A stretch of DNA of 7,901 nucleotides from an uncultured Ruminococcus sp. Its GTDB lineage: Bacteria; Bacillota; Clostridia; Lachnospirales; Lachnospiraceae. This document shows positions 1-5,317 of this stretch, one piece after another. The translations under genes and the position numbers were made by a program. The notes under the pieces were generated by a model, which was given only the letters and a program-made list of their open reading frames with translations, did no database searches and had not been told where the DNA came from. Position 1 is the stretch's first letter. Every line of letters begins with the position of its first letter. The DNA lies in the NCBI GenBank assembly GCA_900553885.1, contig USFD01000120.1, positions 1-7,901 on the forward strand. The letters run 5' to 3'.

Positions 1-631
1 CCTCCGTATAAGTTATCCGCGCCCGTCCGGCGCCGGATGCCCGCACCGGATTACGAAATACCGTTTCCCGCTCCACTGTAAGGATCTTCTTTTCTTCCAG
101 GGCACGTACGACCTGAGCTGTTACGCCAAGCTTTCTCGTAATCCATCCATAATCTACATCCTCGCTCTTCAAAAGCACTTCCAGAAGCCTTGCCCTTGCC
201 TTCTGGTTCTTCCTTTGGAAGAAAGACAGCCACTTTCTTCCCTCCTCCACAGAAACCGTCCTGTGAATCATCCGCTTCTCCTTGGGCCGCTCCTCCTTCT
301 TCACTGGCCAGACCGTCTTTAATGCCTGAATCATCGTAGAACCGTAATTCTCCCGGATCCAGCCTGCCAGAGGGAGCAGCTTTGCCTCCACTTCCACGCC
401 TCCGGGCGCGGTTCCCGCGATATCCTTCAGTCTGCTCTCCTCACAGAACGGCGTATCGGACAGCCCGACCACATAGCCGGAAATCCTGCGGTTTCCGTTC
501 CCGAAGGGTACGAGCACCTTATCCCCTATGTGAATCTGTCCGCGCAGCGCCTCCGGAATGCGGTATTGAAACGTCCTGTCGATCTGGGAGTGGGTAATGT
601 CCACAATAATATCCGCATACTTTTCCTTCAC
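1..631 (-). CDS. priA: Primosomal protein N' (PriA helicase), N-terminal part, cut by window edge
   Basis: PriA is the DNA helicase that recognises stalled forks and reloads the replisome. About 210 codons are visible; the family is usually 700-800 residues, so the helicase domain and zinc-binding region lie beyond the left edge. Residues ~5-105 form the 3'-DNA-binding domain, with the typical run YADIIVDITHSQIDRTFQY, then IGDKVLVPFGNGNR and SGYVVGLS. Residues ~125-200 resemble the winged-helix domain (KARARLLEVLL, then a helix-turn-helix-like segment ending VVRALEEKKIL). I chose the GTG at 631-629: it precedes KEKYADII at the expected family start, and a modest AGG-containing ribosome site lies 6 bases upstream. 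No ATG fits. It begins 18 bases after the stop of the murE tail and in the same frame, suggesting co-transcription in a murE-priA operon. Identification is from remembered family motifs, and I am confident in it. Confidence 0.93.
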   Translation of the reverse strand, partial: MKEKYADIIVDITHSQIDRTFQYRIPEALRGQIHIGDKVLVPFGNGNRRISGYVVGLSDTPFCEESRLKDIAGTAPGGVEVEAKLLPLAGWIRENYGSTMIQALKTVWPVKKEERPKEKRMIHRTVSVEEGRKWLSFFQRKNQKARARLLEVLLKSEDVDYGWITRKLGVTAQVVRALEEKKILTVERETVFRNPVRASGAGRARITYTE

Positions 632-649
632 GAATATCCTACCGCCGCG

Positions 650-1231
650 TCACACGTTTCCGGCGCTCTTATCCGCCTCCAGAATCTCGCGGATCAAAAC
701 GCGCTCATCCATCGGATACTTCCTGCCCCGGATTTCCTGGTAATCTTCGTGTCCTTTGCCCGCCAGCACAATAATATCTCCCGGCTCTCCGTGATGGATC
801 GCGTAGGCAATCAGGGAGCGCACGCGGAAGACAGCCTGGAAGGTGTTGGTTCTGGGACGCAGATGGGAAATGGTTCTCAGATACTCAAGGCTGTGGCGCT
901 TCTTCTGAAGCGGGTAGTCAGGAGAGGACATTCCTTCAACGGTTACCTCAGAAGCCTGGATTTCAAATGGCTGCTTTGCCTCGGGAGTAGCTACCAGAGT
1001 TCCCTTTACCAGGATGGCGGCGCCTACGTTTAACTTGCTGATCTCGTTAAAGTTCTCCATATTGTCATGGTAAACAACCTGAAGCGTGTCAAAGTAGCTT
1101 CCGTCGCTTACTACAATAAATCCAAAAGTCTTAGAATCGCGGATGCTTCTCACCCATCCGCCAATCTGGATTTCCTTTCCAAGGAATTTGTCTCTGTCCC
1201 TGTAAATCTCTCTTACGGTAATCAAATCCAT
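650..1231 (-). CDS. Chimeric open frame: AsnS N-terminal domain fused to MurE C-terminal tail
   Basis: This 193-residue frame joins pieces of two unrelated enzymes. Residues 1 to ~146 match the start of asparaginyl-tRNA synthetase: the OB-fold anticodon-binding domain (GKEIQIGGWVRSIRDSKTFGFI, LVKGTLVATPEAKQPFEIQA), the linker (YPLQKKRHSLEYLRTISHLR) and the first helix of the class II core (TFQAVFRVRSLIAYAIH). The rest of the ~460-residue enzyme, including class II motifs 1-3, is missing. Residues ~147-193 match the C-terminal end of MurE, the UDP-MurNAc-dipeptide amino-acid ligase (GDIIVLAGKGHEDYQ, then KYPMDER); its ATP-binding centre is absent. Neither activity is expected. The ATG is supported by AAGGAG at 1244-1239 and a good upstream promoter, so the frame is probably expressed if the join is real. 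The stop is followed after 18 bases by priA, the normal place for murE. Whether the join is biological or an assembly error cannot be told here. Confidence 0.88.
   Translation of the reverse strand: MDLITVREIYRDRDKFLGKEIQIGGWVRSIRDSKTFGFIVVSDGSYFDTLQVVYHDNMENFNEISKLNVGAAILVKGTLVATPEAKQPFEIQASEVTVEGMSSPDYPLQKKRHSLEYLRTISHLRPRTNTFQAVFRVRSLIAYAIHHGEPGDIIVLAGKGHEDYQEIRGRKYPMDERVLIREILEADKSAGNV
791..806 (-). other. Probable asnS/murE junction with microhomology
   Basis: The switch from AsnS-like to MurE-like protein falls at residues 143-147 (Tyr-Ala-Ile-His-His). In AsnS families I recall this helix continuing YAIHKFF..., and in MurE families the segment before GDIIVLAGKGHE often reads YAI or YAL followed by a short charged stretch and Gly. 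Both parents could therefore share a few codons here, as expected for a short-homology deletion, template switching or a repeat-driven assembly join. The frame is kept across the join. The parental sequences are not in the window, so the exact breakpoint is inferred. Confidence 0.6.
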
Positions 1232-1238
1232 AATCGTG

Positions 1239-1348
1239 CTCCTTTTTGTTTGATAAACGGCCCGGGCGCAGATAGGAGGCCCGAGCCGTCAAATGGTTTC
1301 GAAATGAAACAGGTACTTTGTTTGACTATTTTCAAACAAATTTCTGAT
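1239..1348 (-). promoter_or_regulatory. Structured 5' leader of asnS with competing pairings near the ribosome site
   Basis: The predicted transcript starts near 1348, giving a leader of about 117 nt. Read on the minus strand it holds three hairpins. The first is a perfect 9-bp stem (1340-1332 with 1325-1317). The second is a small GTTTC/GAAAC stem (1310-1296). The third is an 11-bp GC-rich stem (1289-1279 with 1267-1257) whose single imperfect pair is a G-U wobble only in minus-strand RNA. The nonamer TCAAACAAA occurs twice: as the 3' arm of the first hairpin and again at 1253-1245 directly before the AAGGAG ribosome site, so the 5' arm could pair with either. The loop of the third hairpin contains CUCCU, complementary to AGGAG of the ribosome site. 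No T-box signature (AGGGTGGNACCGCG-like) is present. A regulatory role is inference. Within this 379-base intergenic stretch I see nothing definite between about 1384 and 1526. Confidence 0.45.
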
Positions 1349-1354
1349 GTTGCC

Positions 1355-1383
1355 ATTATACTGTATTTTTCCTGTGGATTCAA
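1355..1383 (-). promoter_or_regulatory. Sigma-A type promoter for the asnS-derived frame
   Basis: On the minus strand TTGAAT (1383-1378) and a perfect TATAAT (1360-1355) are separated by 17 bases, the ideal spacing. Transcription would start near 1348 and run left into the asnS start at 1231. It is the best minus-strand promoter in the divergent region. Confidence 0.72.
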
Positions 1384-1529
1384 GGGGAAGAGCAGGATTT
1401 TTACGCATCGGGATCCCAGCGCAAAGGCTGAAAAATATAAGATACAGCTGAATTTGGTGTTTTCTGGTGATATGACGCACAAAATGTCGGAAAATGTACA
1501 AAAAACAGATAAAATCATTCGGTAATTTG

Positions 1530-1558
1530 TGTACTTTTTATAAAAAGTATGGTATAAT
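1530..1558 (+). promoter_or_regulatory. Extended -10 promoter for glgC
   Basis: A perfect TATAAT at 1553-1558 is preceded by TGG, giving an extended -10 element. The -35 region is poor: TGTACT at 1530-1535 with 17-base spacing, or TTGTGT at 1527-1532 with a long 20-base spacing. A weak -35 with an extended -10 often indicates a regulated promoter. The start would be near 1565, leaving a leader of about 45 bases before the glgC ribosome site. Confidence 0.68.
1532..1549. repeat. 18-bp perfect palindrome inside the glgC promoter
   Basis: TACTTTTTATAAAAAGTA reads the same on both strands and fills almost the whole spacer between the -35 and -10 elements of the glgC promoter. Its position and symmetry suit a dimeric repressor or activator site. 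The inner ten bases are A/T only, so part of the symmetry could be chance in an AT-rich promoter, but the TAC/GTA ends are matched too. No regulator gene is adjacent, so the binding protein is unknown. Confidence 0.5.
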
Positions 1559-1610
1559 AAATGTTACAACATGAAAGCACACAAGCAAATATACATCAAG
1601 GGGTGATATC

Positions 1611-2885
1611 GTGATCAAAAAAGAAATGATAGCTATGCTTTTAGCAGGAGGACAAGGCAGCCGTCTCGGCGTGCTGACACAGAAAGTGGCGAAGCCGGCA
1701 GTTTCTTTTGGCGGGAAGTACAGAATTATTGACTTTCCTCTGAGCAACTGTATTAACTCAGGCGTAGATACGGTGGGAGTTCTGACCCAGTATCAGCCGC
1801 TGCGTTTAAACGCGCATATCGGAATTGGAATTCCGTGGGATCTTGATCGCAATGTGGGAGGCGTTACCGTTCTTCCGCCGTACGAGAGAAGCAAAGGAAG
1901 CGACTGGTATACAGGTACAGCCAACGCCATTTACCAGAATCTGGAGTATATGGAAAATTATAATCCTGATTATGTCCTTATTCTTTCCGGCGATCATATT
2001 TATAAGATGGACTATGAGGTAATGCTGGAGTATCACAAGGCAAATAATGCAGATATTACAATCGCTGCCATGCCGGTGCCGATTGAAGAAGCAAGCCGTT
2101 TCGGAATCCTGATCACAGATGAAAAAAACCGTATTACGGAATTTGAAGAAAAACCTGCGAACCCAAGGAGCAATCTGGCTTCCATGGGTATTTACATATT
2201 CAGCTGGCCGGTACTGAGAGATGCCTTAATCAAGCTTTCCGAAGAACCGGGCTGCGACTTCGGAAAACATGTCATCCCTTACTGCTTTTCCGGCGGAAAG
2301 AGAGTTTTCGCCTACGAGTATAACGGATACTGGAAGGATGTGGGAACTCTGGGCTCCTACTGGGAGGCAAACATGGAGCTGATCGACATCATCCCGGAAT
2401 TCAACCTGTATGAGGAGTACTGGAAGATCTATACGAAGAGCGACATTATTCCGCCTCAGTATACGGCGCCTGATTCGAAGATCGAGAGAAGTATTATCGG
2501 AGAGGGCTCAGAGATTTACGGCCAGGTTATCAATTCTGTCATCGGAGCCGGAGTGACCGTCGGAAAGGGCGCGGTGGTGAAGGATTCCATTGTAATGAAG
2601 GGTACCTCCATCGGCGACGGCACGGTGGTGGACAAGGCCATTATCGCCGAGGATGTGGCTATTGGAGCCAATGCGGAGATCGGTGTGGGCGAGTACGCGC
2701 CCAGCAAATACGATCCAAAGGTTTACCAGTTCGATCTGGTTACTATTGGAGAGCGTTCTGTGATTCCGGACGGAGTGAAGGTGGGAAGAAATACCGCTGT
2801 TTCCGGAGTGACAGAGAGTGCGGATTACCACGACGGAGCGCTTGAAAGCGGAGACTATATTATAAAGGCAGGTGGAGTACAATGA
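1611..2885 (+). CDS. glgC: Glucose-1-phosphate adenylyltransferase (ADP-glucose pyrophosphorylase), catalytic subunit
   Basis: GlgC makes ADP-glucose from ATP and glucose-1-phosphate, the committed step of bacterial glycogen synthesis in the cytoplasm. The 424 residues are a full-length family size. Residues 1 to ~260 are the nucleotidyltransferase fold: the ATP-binding loop LAGGQGSRL (11-19), KPAVSFGGKYRIIDFPLSNC (28-47), the tract WYTGTANAIYQN (99-110), the metal-binding SGDHIYKMDY (126-135) and the sugar-phosphate lysine in FEEKP (178-182). Residues ~285-360 form a left-handed beta-helix of hexapeptide repeats (IGEGS, IGAGV, IGDGT, IGANA), used for oligomerisation and allosteric control. 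The GTG start is chosen because AAGGGGTGA lies just upstream at 1598-1606 and the protein then starts MIKKEMIAMLLAGG, as in relatives; an ATG at residue 6 is the alternative. It overlaps glgD by four bases, implying translational coupling and a shared enzyme complex. Confidence 0.97.
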   Translation: MIKKEMIAMLLAGGQGSRLGVLTQKVAKPAVSFGGKYRIIDFPLSNCINSGVDTVGVLTQYQPLRLNAHIGIGIPWDLDRNVGGVTVLPPYERSKGSDWYTGTANAIYQNLEYMENYNPDYVLILSGDHIYKMDYEVMLEYHKANNADITIAAMPVPIEEASRFGILITDEKNRITEFEEKPANPRSNLASMGIYIFSWPVLRDALIKLSEEPGCDFGKHVIPYCFSGGKRVFAYEYNGYWKDVGTLGSYWEANMELIDIIPEFNLYEEYWKIYTKSDIIPPQYTAPDSKIERSIIGEGSEIYGQVINSVIGAGVTVGKGAVVKDSIVMKGTSIGDGTVVDKAIIAEDVAIGANAEIGVGEYAPSKYDPKVYQFDLVTIGERSVIPDGVKVGRNTAVSGVTESADYHDGALESGDYIIKAGGVQ

Positions 2886-4003
2886 GAGCGATCGGTATTG
2901 TTTTAGCAGGCGGAAACAGCAAGAGAATGAGAGAGTTATCCAACAAGAGGGCAATCGCCGCTATGCCGGTGGCAGGCAGCTTCCGGAGCGTTGACTTTGT
3001 ACTCAGCAACATGAGCAATTCCCACATTCAGAGCGTGGCAGTGCTGACTCAGTACAACTCCCGCTCCTTAAACGAGCATTTAAGCTCCTCCAAATGGTGG
3101 GATTTCGGAAGAAAACAGGGCGGTCTGTATGTATTTACCCCGACCATTACAGCGCAGAACAGCGACTGGTACCGGGGCACAGCTGATGCGCTGTACCAGA
3201 ACCTGACCTTTTTAAAGAACAGCCATGAGCCGTATGTTGTGATTGCATCCGGCGATGGTATCTATAAGATGGATTACAACAAGGTTCTGGAATATCATAT
3301 CGAGAAGAAAGCAGATATTACTGTAGTATGCAAGGATATGAGCGAGGAAGAGGATGTGACCCGCTTCGGTCTGCTGAAGCTGAATGATGACGGCCGTATT
3401 GTAGAATTTGAGGAGAAGCCCATGGTGGCAACCTCCAATACAGTTTCCTGCGGTATCTATATTATTCGCCGCCGTCAGCTGATTGAGCTGATTGAGCGCT
3501 GTGCTGCAGAGGATCGGGTTGACTTTGTACGGGATGTTCTGGTTCGTTATAAAAACCTGAAGCGTATTTACGGATACAAGATAGACTCTTACTGGAGCAA
3601 TATTGCATCTGTGGATTCCTATTACAAAACCAATATGGATTTCCTGAAACCAGATGTGCGCAACTATTTCTTTAAGCAGTATCCGGACATTTATTCCAAG
3701 GTAGACGATCTGCCGCCGGCCAAGTACAATCCTGGCGCGTCAGTGAAAAACAGCCTGATTTCCAGCGGATCCATTATCAACGGAACCGTGGAAAATTCAA
3801 TTTTGTTTAAGAAGGCCTATGTAGGCAATAACTGTGTTATTAAAAATTCCATTATTCTCAACGATGTTTACATCGGGGACAATACTGTGATCGAAAACTG
3901 TATCGTAGAGAGCCGTGATACCATCCGCGCCAACACTACATATATTGGCACTCCGGATGAGATAAAGATTGTAGTTGAGAAAAACGAACGCTATACATTA
4001 TAG
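2882..4003 (+). CDS. glgD: Glucose-1-phosphate adenylyltransferase-like subunit GlgD
   Basis: GlgD is a paralogue of GlgC found mainly in Firmicutes, where it associates with GlgC and raises or tunes ADP-glucose pyrophosphorylase activity. The 373 residues are a normal GlgD length, shorter than GlgC. The fold is the same: an N-terminal nucleotidyltransferase domain with LAGGNSKRM (8-16), WYRGTADALYQN (96-107), SGDGIYKMDY (123-132) and FEEKP (176-180), then a shorter beta-helix (VGNNCVIKNSIILNDVYIGDNTVI, ~314-337). The ATP loop departs from GlgC: the second conserved glycine of GGxGxRL is serine, and the KPAVSFGGKYR stretch becomes AMPVAGSFR. This fits a mainly regulatory subunit, although the arginine and GD acidic motif remain. 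The ATG lies within ATGA at the glgC stop, and GGTGGAG at 2871-2877 serves as ribosome site. Stoichiometry and control are inferred from family knowledge. Confidence 0.95.
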   Translation: MRAIGIVLAGGNSKRMRELSNKRAIAAMPVAGSFRSVDFVLSNMSNSHIQSVAVLTQYNSRSLNEHLSSSKWWDFGRKQGGLYVFTPTITAQNSDWYRGTADALYQNLTFLKNSHEPYVVIASGDGIYKMDYNKVLEYHIEKKADITVVCKDMSEEEDVTRFGLLKLNDDGRIVEFEEKPMVATSNTVSCGIYIIRRRQLIELIERCAAEDRVDFVRDVLVRYKNLKRIYGYKIDSYWSNIASVDSYYKTNMDFLKPDVRNYFFKQYPDIYSKVDDLPPAKYNPGASVKNSLISSGSIINGTVENSILFKKAYVGNNCVIKNSIILNDVYIGDNTVIENCIVESRDTIRANTTYIGTPDEIKIVVEKNERYTL

Positions 4004-4007
4004 GCAC

Positions 4008-4051
4008 AGGCTGAAACGCTGGTGCGGGGGATATAGCAGCTGTTTCAGTCT
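4008..4051 (+). terminator. Hairpin directly after glgD, weak terminator or mRNA 3' structure
   Basis: Five bases after the glgD stop a stem forms from 4008-4021 with 4037-4051: about 14 pairs, including CTGAAAC/GTTTCAG and GCTG/CAGC, with one bulged T at 4041 and a 15-base loop. The sequence after it (TATTCC) is a poor U-tract. It therefore looks like a partial terminator, a processing site or a stabiliser that lets glgCD and spoVG be expressed at different levels. Confidence 0.5.
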
Positions 4052-4067
4052 TATTCCAGGAGGGGAG

Positions 4068-4134
4068 GTCTGCAAACAATAAGGCAGACAAGCCTGCATA
4101 AGCATTGTTCGGGGAAGTCAGAAAGACCCGGAAC
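4068..4134 (+). promoter_or_regulatory. Structured untranslated region upstream of spoVG
   Basis: The 181 bases between glgD and spoVG hold no credible gene. After the glgD hairpin there is a perfect 6-bp stem GTCTGC/GCAGAC (4068-4073 with 4084-4089, loop of 10). A second stem pairs GTTC-GGG with CCC-G-GAAC (4107-4113 with 4127-4134, one bulge). I find no convincing sigma-A promoter and no clear sigma-H element here, so spoVG may be read from glgC or from a promoter I cannot recognise. No known riboswitch class is recognised. Confidence 0.3.
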
Positions 4135-4184
4135 AGGAGGACTGGACAGTTGTACAGTTTACGAGAGGGAAGGGGCTTGGAAAA

Positions 4185-4457
4185 ATGCAGATAACAGATG
4201 TCAGAGTAAGAAAGATTGAAAAAGAGGGTAAGATGAAAGCGATTGTTTCCATTACCTTAGATAATGAATTTGTCATTCATGATATCAAGGTAATTGAAGG
4301 GGAAAAAGGACTTTTCATCGCCATGCCAAGCCGTAAGGCAGCAGACGGGGAGTATAGAGATATTGCACATCCAATCAATTCTGAAACCCGTGAAAAGATT
4401 CAGGATATGATTCTGAACAAATATGAGACAACTGCTCTGGAGGCAGCAGCCGAATAG
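4185..4457 (+). CDS. spoVG: Septation/sporulation regulator SpoVG
   Basis: SpoVG is a small nucleic-acid-binding regulator conserved across Firmicutes. In Bacillus it affects asymmetric septation at sporulation, and in other genera it modulates capsule, virulence or stress genes by binding DNA or RNA. The 90 residues are complete for the family. The signature is unmistakable: MQITDVRVRKIEKEGKMKAIVSITLDNEFVIHDI-type start, with EFVIHDIKVIEGEKGLFIAMPSRK at 28-51 and AHPINSETREKIQDMIL at 61-77. The alanine-rich tail (ALEAAAE) is typical of the variable C-terminus. The ATG at 4185 has a purine-rich ribosome site (AAGGGG, 4170-4175) 9 bases upstream. It lies 181 bases after glgD and is closed by a strong terminator. 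Its target genes here cannot be inferred. Confidence 0.96.
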   Translation: MQITDVRVRKIEKEGKMKAIVSITLDNEFVIHDIKVIEGEKGLFIAMPSRKAADGEYRDIAHPINSETREKIQDMILNKYETTALEAAAE

Positions 4458-4484
4458 GCAGGGACTTTCGGAAAAGTGAGATCA

Positions 4485-4530
4485 GAAGATGCAGCAGCTC
4501 TTTCGGGGCGGCTGCATCTTCCTGTTTTAT
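4485..4530 (+). terminator. Strong intrinsic terminator after spoVG
   Basis: GAAGATGCAGC (4485-4495) and GCTGCATCTTC (4511-4521) are perfectly complementary over 11 bp. The stem continues inward, after one A-G mismatch, with GCTC/GGGC and a short TTTCG-containing loop. CTGTTTTAT follows as the U-tract. It sits 27 bases after the spoVG stop and separates this unit from pth. Confidence 0.9.
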
Positions 4531-4567
4531 AGGAAATCTATTTAAAATTCTTTCTGAAGAGCAGACC

Positions 4568-4596
4568 TTTACAAGAGATTTTCTACCTGTTACAAT
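4568..4596 (+). promoter_or_regulatory. Sigma-A type promoter for pth-mfd
   Basis: TTTACA (4568-4573) and TACAAT (4591-4596) each match the consensus at five of six bases with ideal 17-base spacing, and TGT directly precedes the -10 as an extended element. Transcription would start near 4603, after the spoVG terminator, giving a leader of about 105 bases before pth. Confidence 0.75.
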
Positions 4597-4610
4597 AAAA
4601 CCCGTAGCAG

Positions 4611-4676
4611 TTTGGCGCTAGTTTTCTTTCCCGGTGTCTATACCCCCTGGGGAGAGAAAATTAGCGCTTTTGGCGC
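4611..4676. repeat. Hairpin-forming element flanked by 8-bp direct repeats
   Basis: TTTGGCGC occurs at 4611-4618 and again at 4669-4676. Between and partly overlapping them lies a long inverted repeat (see the hairpin at 4615-4667). This arrangement resembles a tiny palindromic insertion with target duplication, or a regulatory hairpin that happens to be bracketed by a repeat. Only one copy is present in the window, so mobility cannot be judged. Confidence 0.4.
4615..4667 (+). promoter_or_regulatory. Long leader hairpin upstream of pth, attenuator-like
   Basis: Eighteen consecutive pairs form between 4615-4632 and 4650-4667, with a 17-base loop. The two imperfect positions (G4621 with T4661, T4628 with G4654) are G-U wobbles in plus-strand RNA but mismatches in minus-strand RNA, so the structure appears to belong to the pth transcript. 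The stem is followed at once by TTTT (4668-4671), which gives it a terminator-like look about 10 bases after the predicted transcription start. It may attenuate or stabilise the pth-mfd mRNA; the function is inferred. Confidence 0.5.
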
Positions 4677-4707
4677 GTGGTACAGGATGAAATGGAAAGG
4701 AAAGAAG

Positions 4708-5283
4708 ATGTATTTAATAGCAGGACTTGGAAATCCAACAAAGGAATATGATAAAACAAGACACAATGTAGGCTTTTCGGTGATAGATGTGCTGGCAGAT
4801 CGATACCGGATTGATATCAGTGAGAAAAAGCACAAGGCTTTGTGCGGCAGAGGTGTCATAGAGGGACAGAAGGTTCTTCTTTTAAAGCCTCAGACCTTTA
4901 TGAATTTAAGCGGAGAAAGTATCCGTGCAGCGGCGGATTATTATAAAATTGAGCCGGAGGAGATGATTGTGATTTACGATGACATCAGCCTGGATCCGGG
5001 ACAGCTTCGGATTCGTCTGAAGGGAAGCGCCGGCGGACACAATGGAATCAAGAATATTATTGCAAATCTGGGAACCCAGGATTTTCCGCGGATTAAGGTT
5101 GGGGTAGGAGCTAAGCCTCCTCGCATGGATCTGGCAGATTATGTGCTGAGCCGGTTTGGAGCTGGGGAACAGAAGCTGATGGAGGAGGCTTTTGGAGAGG
5201 CAGCAGAGGCTGCGGTTATGATGATGACTGATGGAGCAGAGCGGGCAATGAATCATTTTAATGCGAAGAAGAAGGCAGAGTAG
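4708..5283 (+). CDS. pth: Peptidyl-tRNA hydrolase
   Basis: Pth cleaves the ester bond of peptidyl-tRNAs that drop off ribosomes, recycling tRNA; it is a cytoplasmic monomer and usually essential. From the ATG at 4708 the protein has 191 residues, the standard bacterial length, and begins MYLIAGLGNP. Conserved active-site elements are all present: GLGNP (6-10), the catalytic histidine in TRHNVGF (His19), the FMNLSG loop (64-69, Asn66), the YDD aspartate (Asp91) and GSAGGHNG (106-113, Asn112). An upstream TTG at 4612 would add 32 residues, but that stretch crosses the leader hairpin and has no family counterpart, so I reject it. AAAGGA at 4696-4701 is the ribosome site. mfd follows after 34 bases without a terminator, so the two are likely co-transcribed, an arrangement common in Firmicutes. 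Confidence 0.97.
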   Translation: MYLIAGLGNPTKEYDKTRHNVGFSVIDVLADRYRIDISEKKHKALCGRGVIEGQKVLLLKPQTFMNLSGESIRAAADYYKIEPEEMIVIYDDISLDPGQLRIRLKGSAGGHNGIKNIIANLGTQDFPRIKVGVGAKPPRMDLADYVLSRFGAGEQKLMEEAFGEAAEAAVMMMTDGAERAMNHFNAKKKAE

Positions 5284-5317
5284 AAGATTTTGACTGGGGA
5301 AAGCAGGGAGTACAAAA

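Noticed and set aside
51..233. 60-codon minus-strand open frame
   Set aside because: An out-of-frame shadow within priA, whose real frame gives PriA winged-helix sequence over the same bases.
530..1033. 167-codon plus-strand open frame
   Set aside because: Antisense to the AsnS/MurE chimera and the priA start; no domain, promoter or ribosome site supports it.
1239..1348. T-box riboswitch before asnS
   Set aside because: The leader is only ~117 nt and lacks the conserved T-box antiterminator sequence and a terminator U-tract.
1232..1518. 98- and 70-codon minus-strand frames upstream of asnS
   Set aside because: They overlap the asnS promoter and leader, lack ribosome sites and show no recognisable protein features.
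2508..2954. 148-codon minus-strand open frame across the glgC/glgD border
   Set aside because: Antisense to the beta-helix repeats of glgC; low-complexity repeats in the translation mirror the hexapeptide repeats.
3975..4003. Possible spoVG promoter at the end of glgD (TTGAGA with a downstream AT-rich box)
   Set aside because: At the correct 16-18 base spacing the -10 hexamer is poor (TTATAG or ATTATA), and the better hexamers lie only 11-13 bases away.
4056..4184. Stop-free frame after the GGAGGGGAGG purine tract before spoVG
   Set aside because: No ATG, GTG or TTG stands at a suitable distance, and it simply runs into spoVG out of frame; the tract is probably incidental.
4612..4707. 32-residue N-terminal extension of Pth from a TTG codon
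   Set aside because: It runs through the leader hairpin, has no ribosome site and no family counterpart; the ATG at 4708 gives the standard Pth start.
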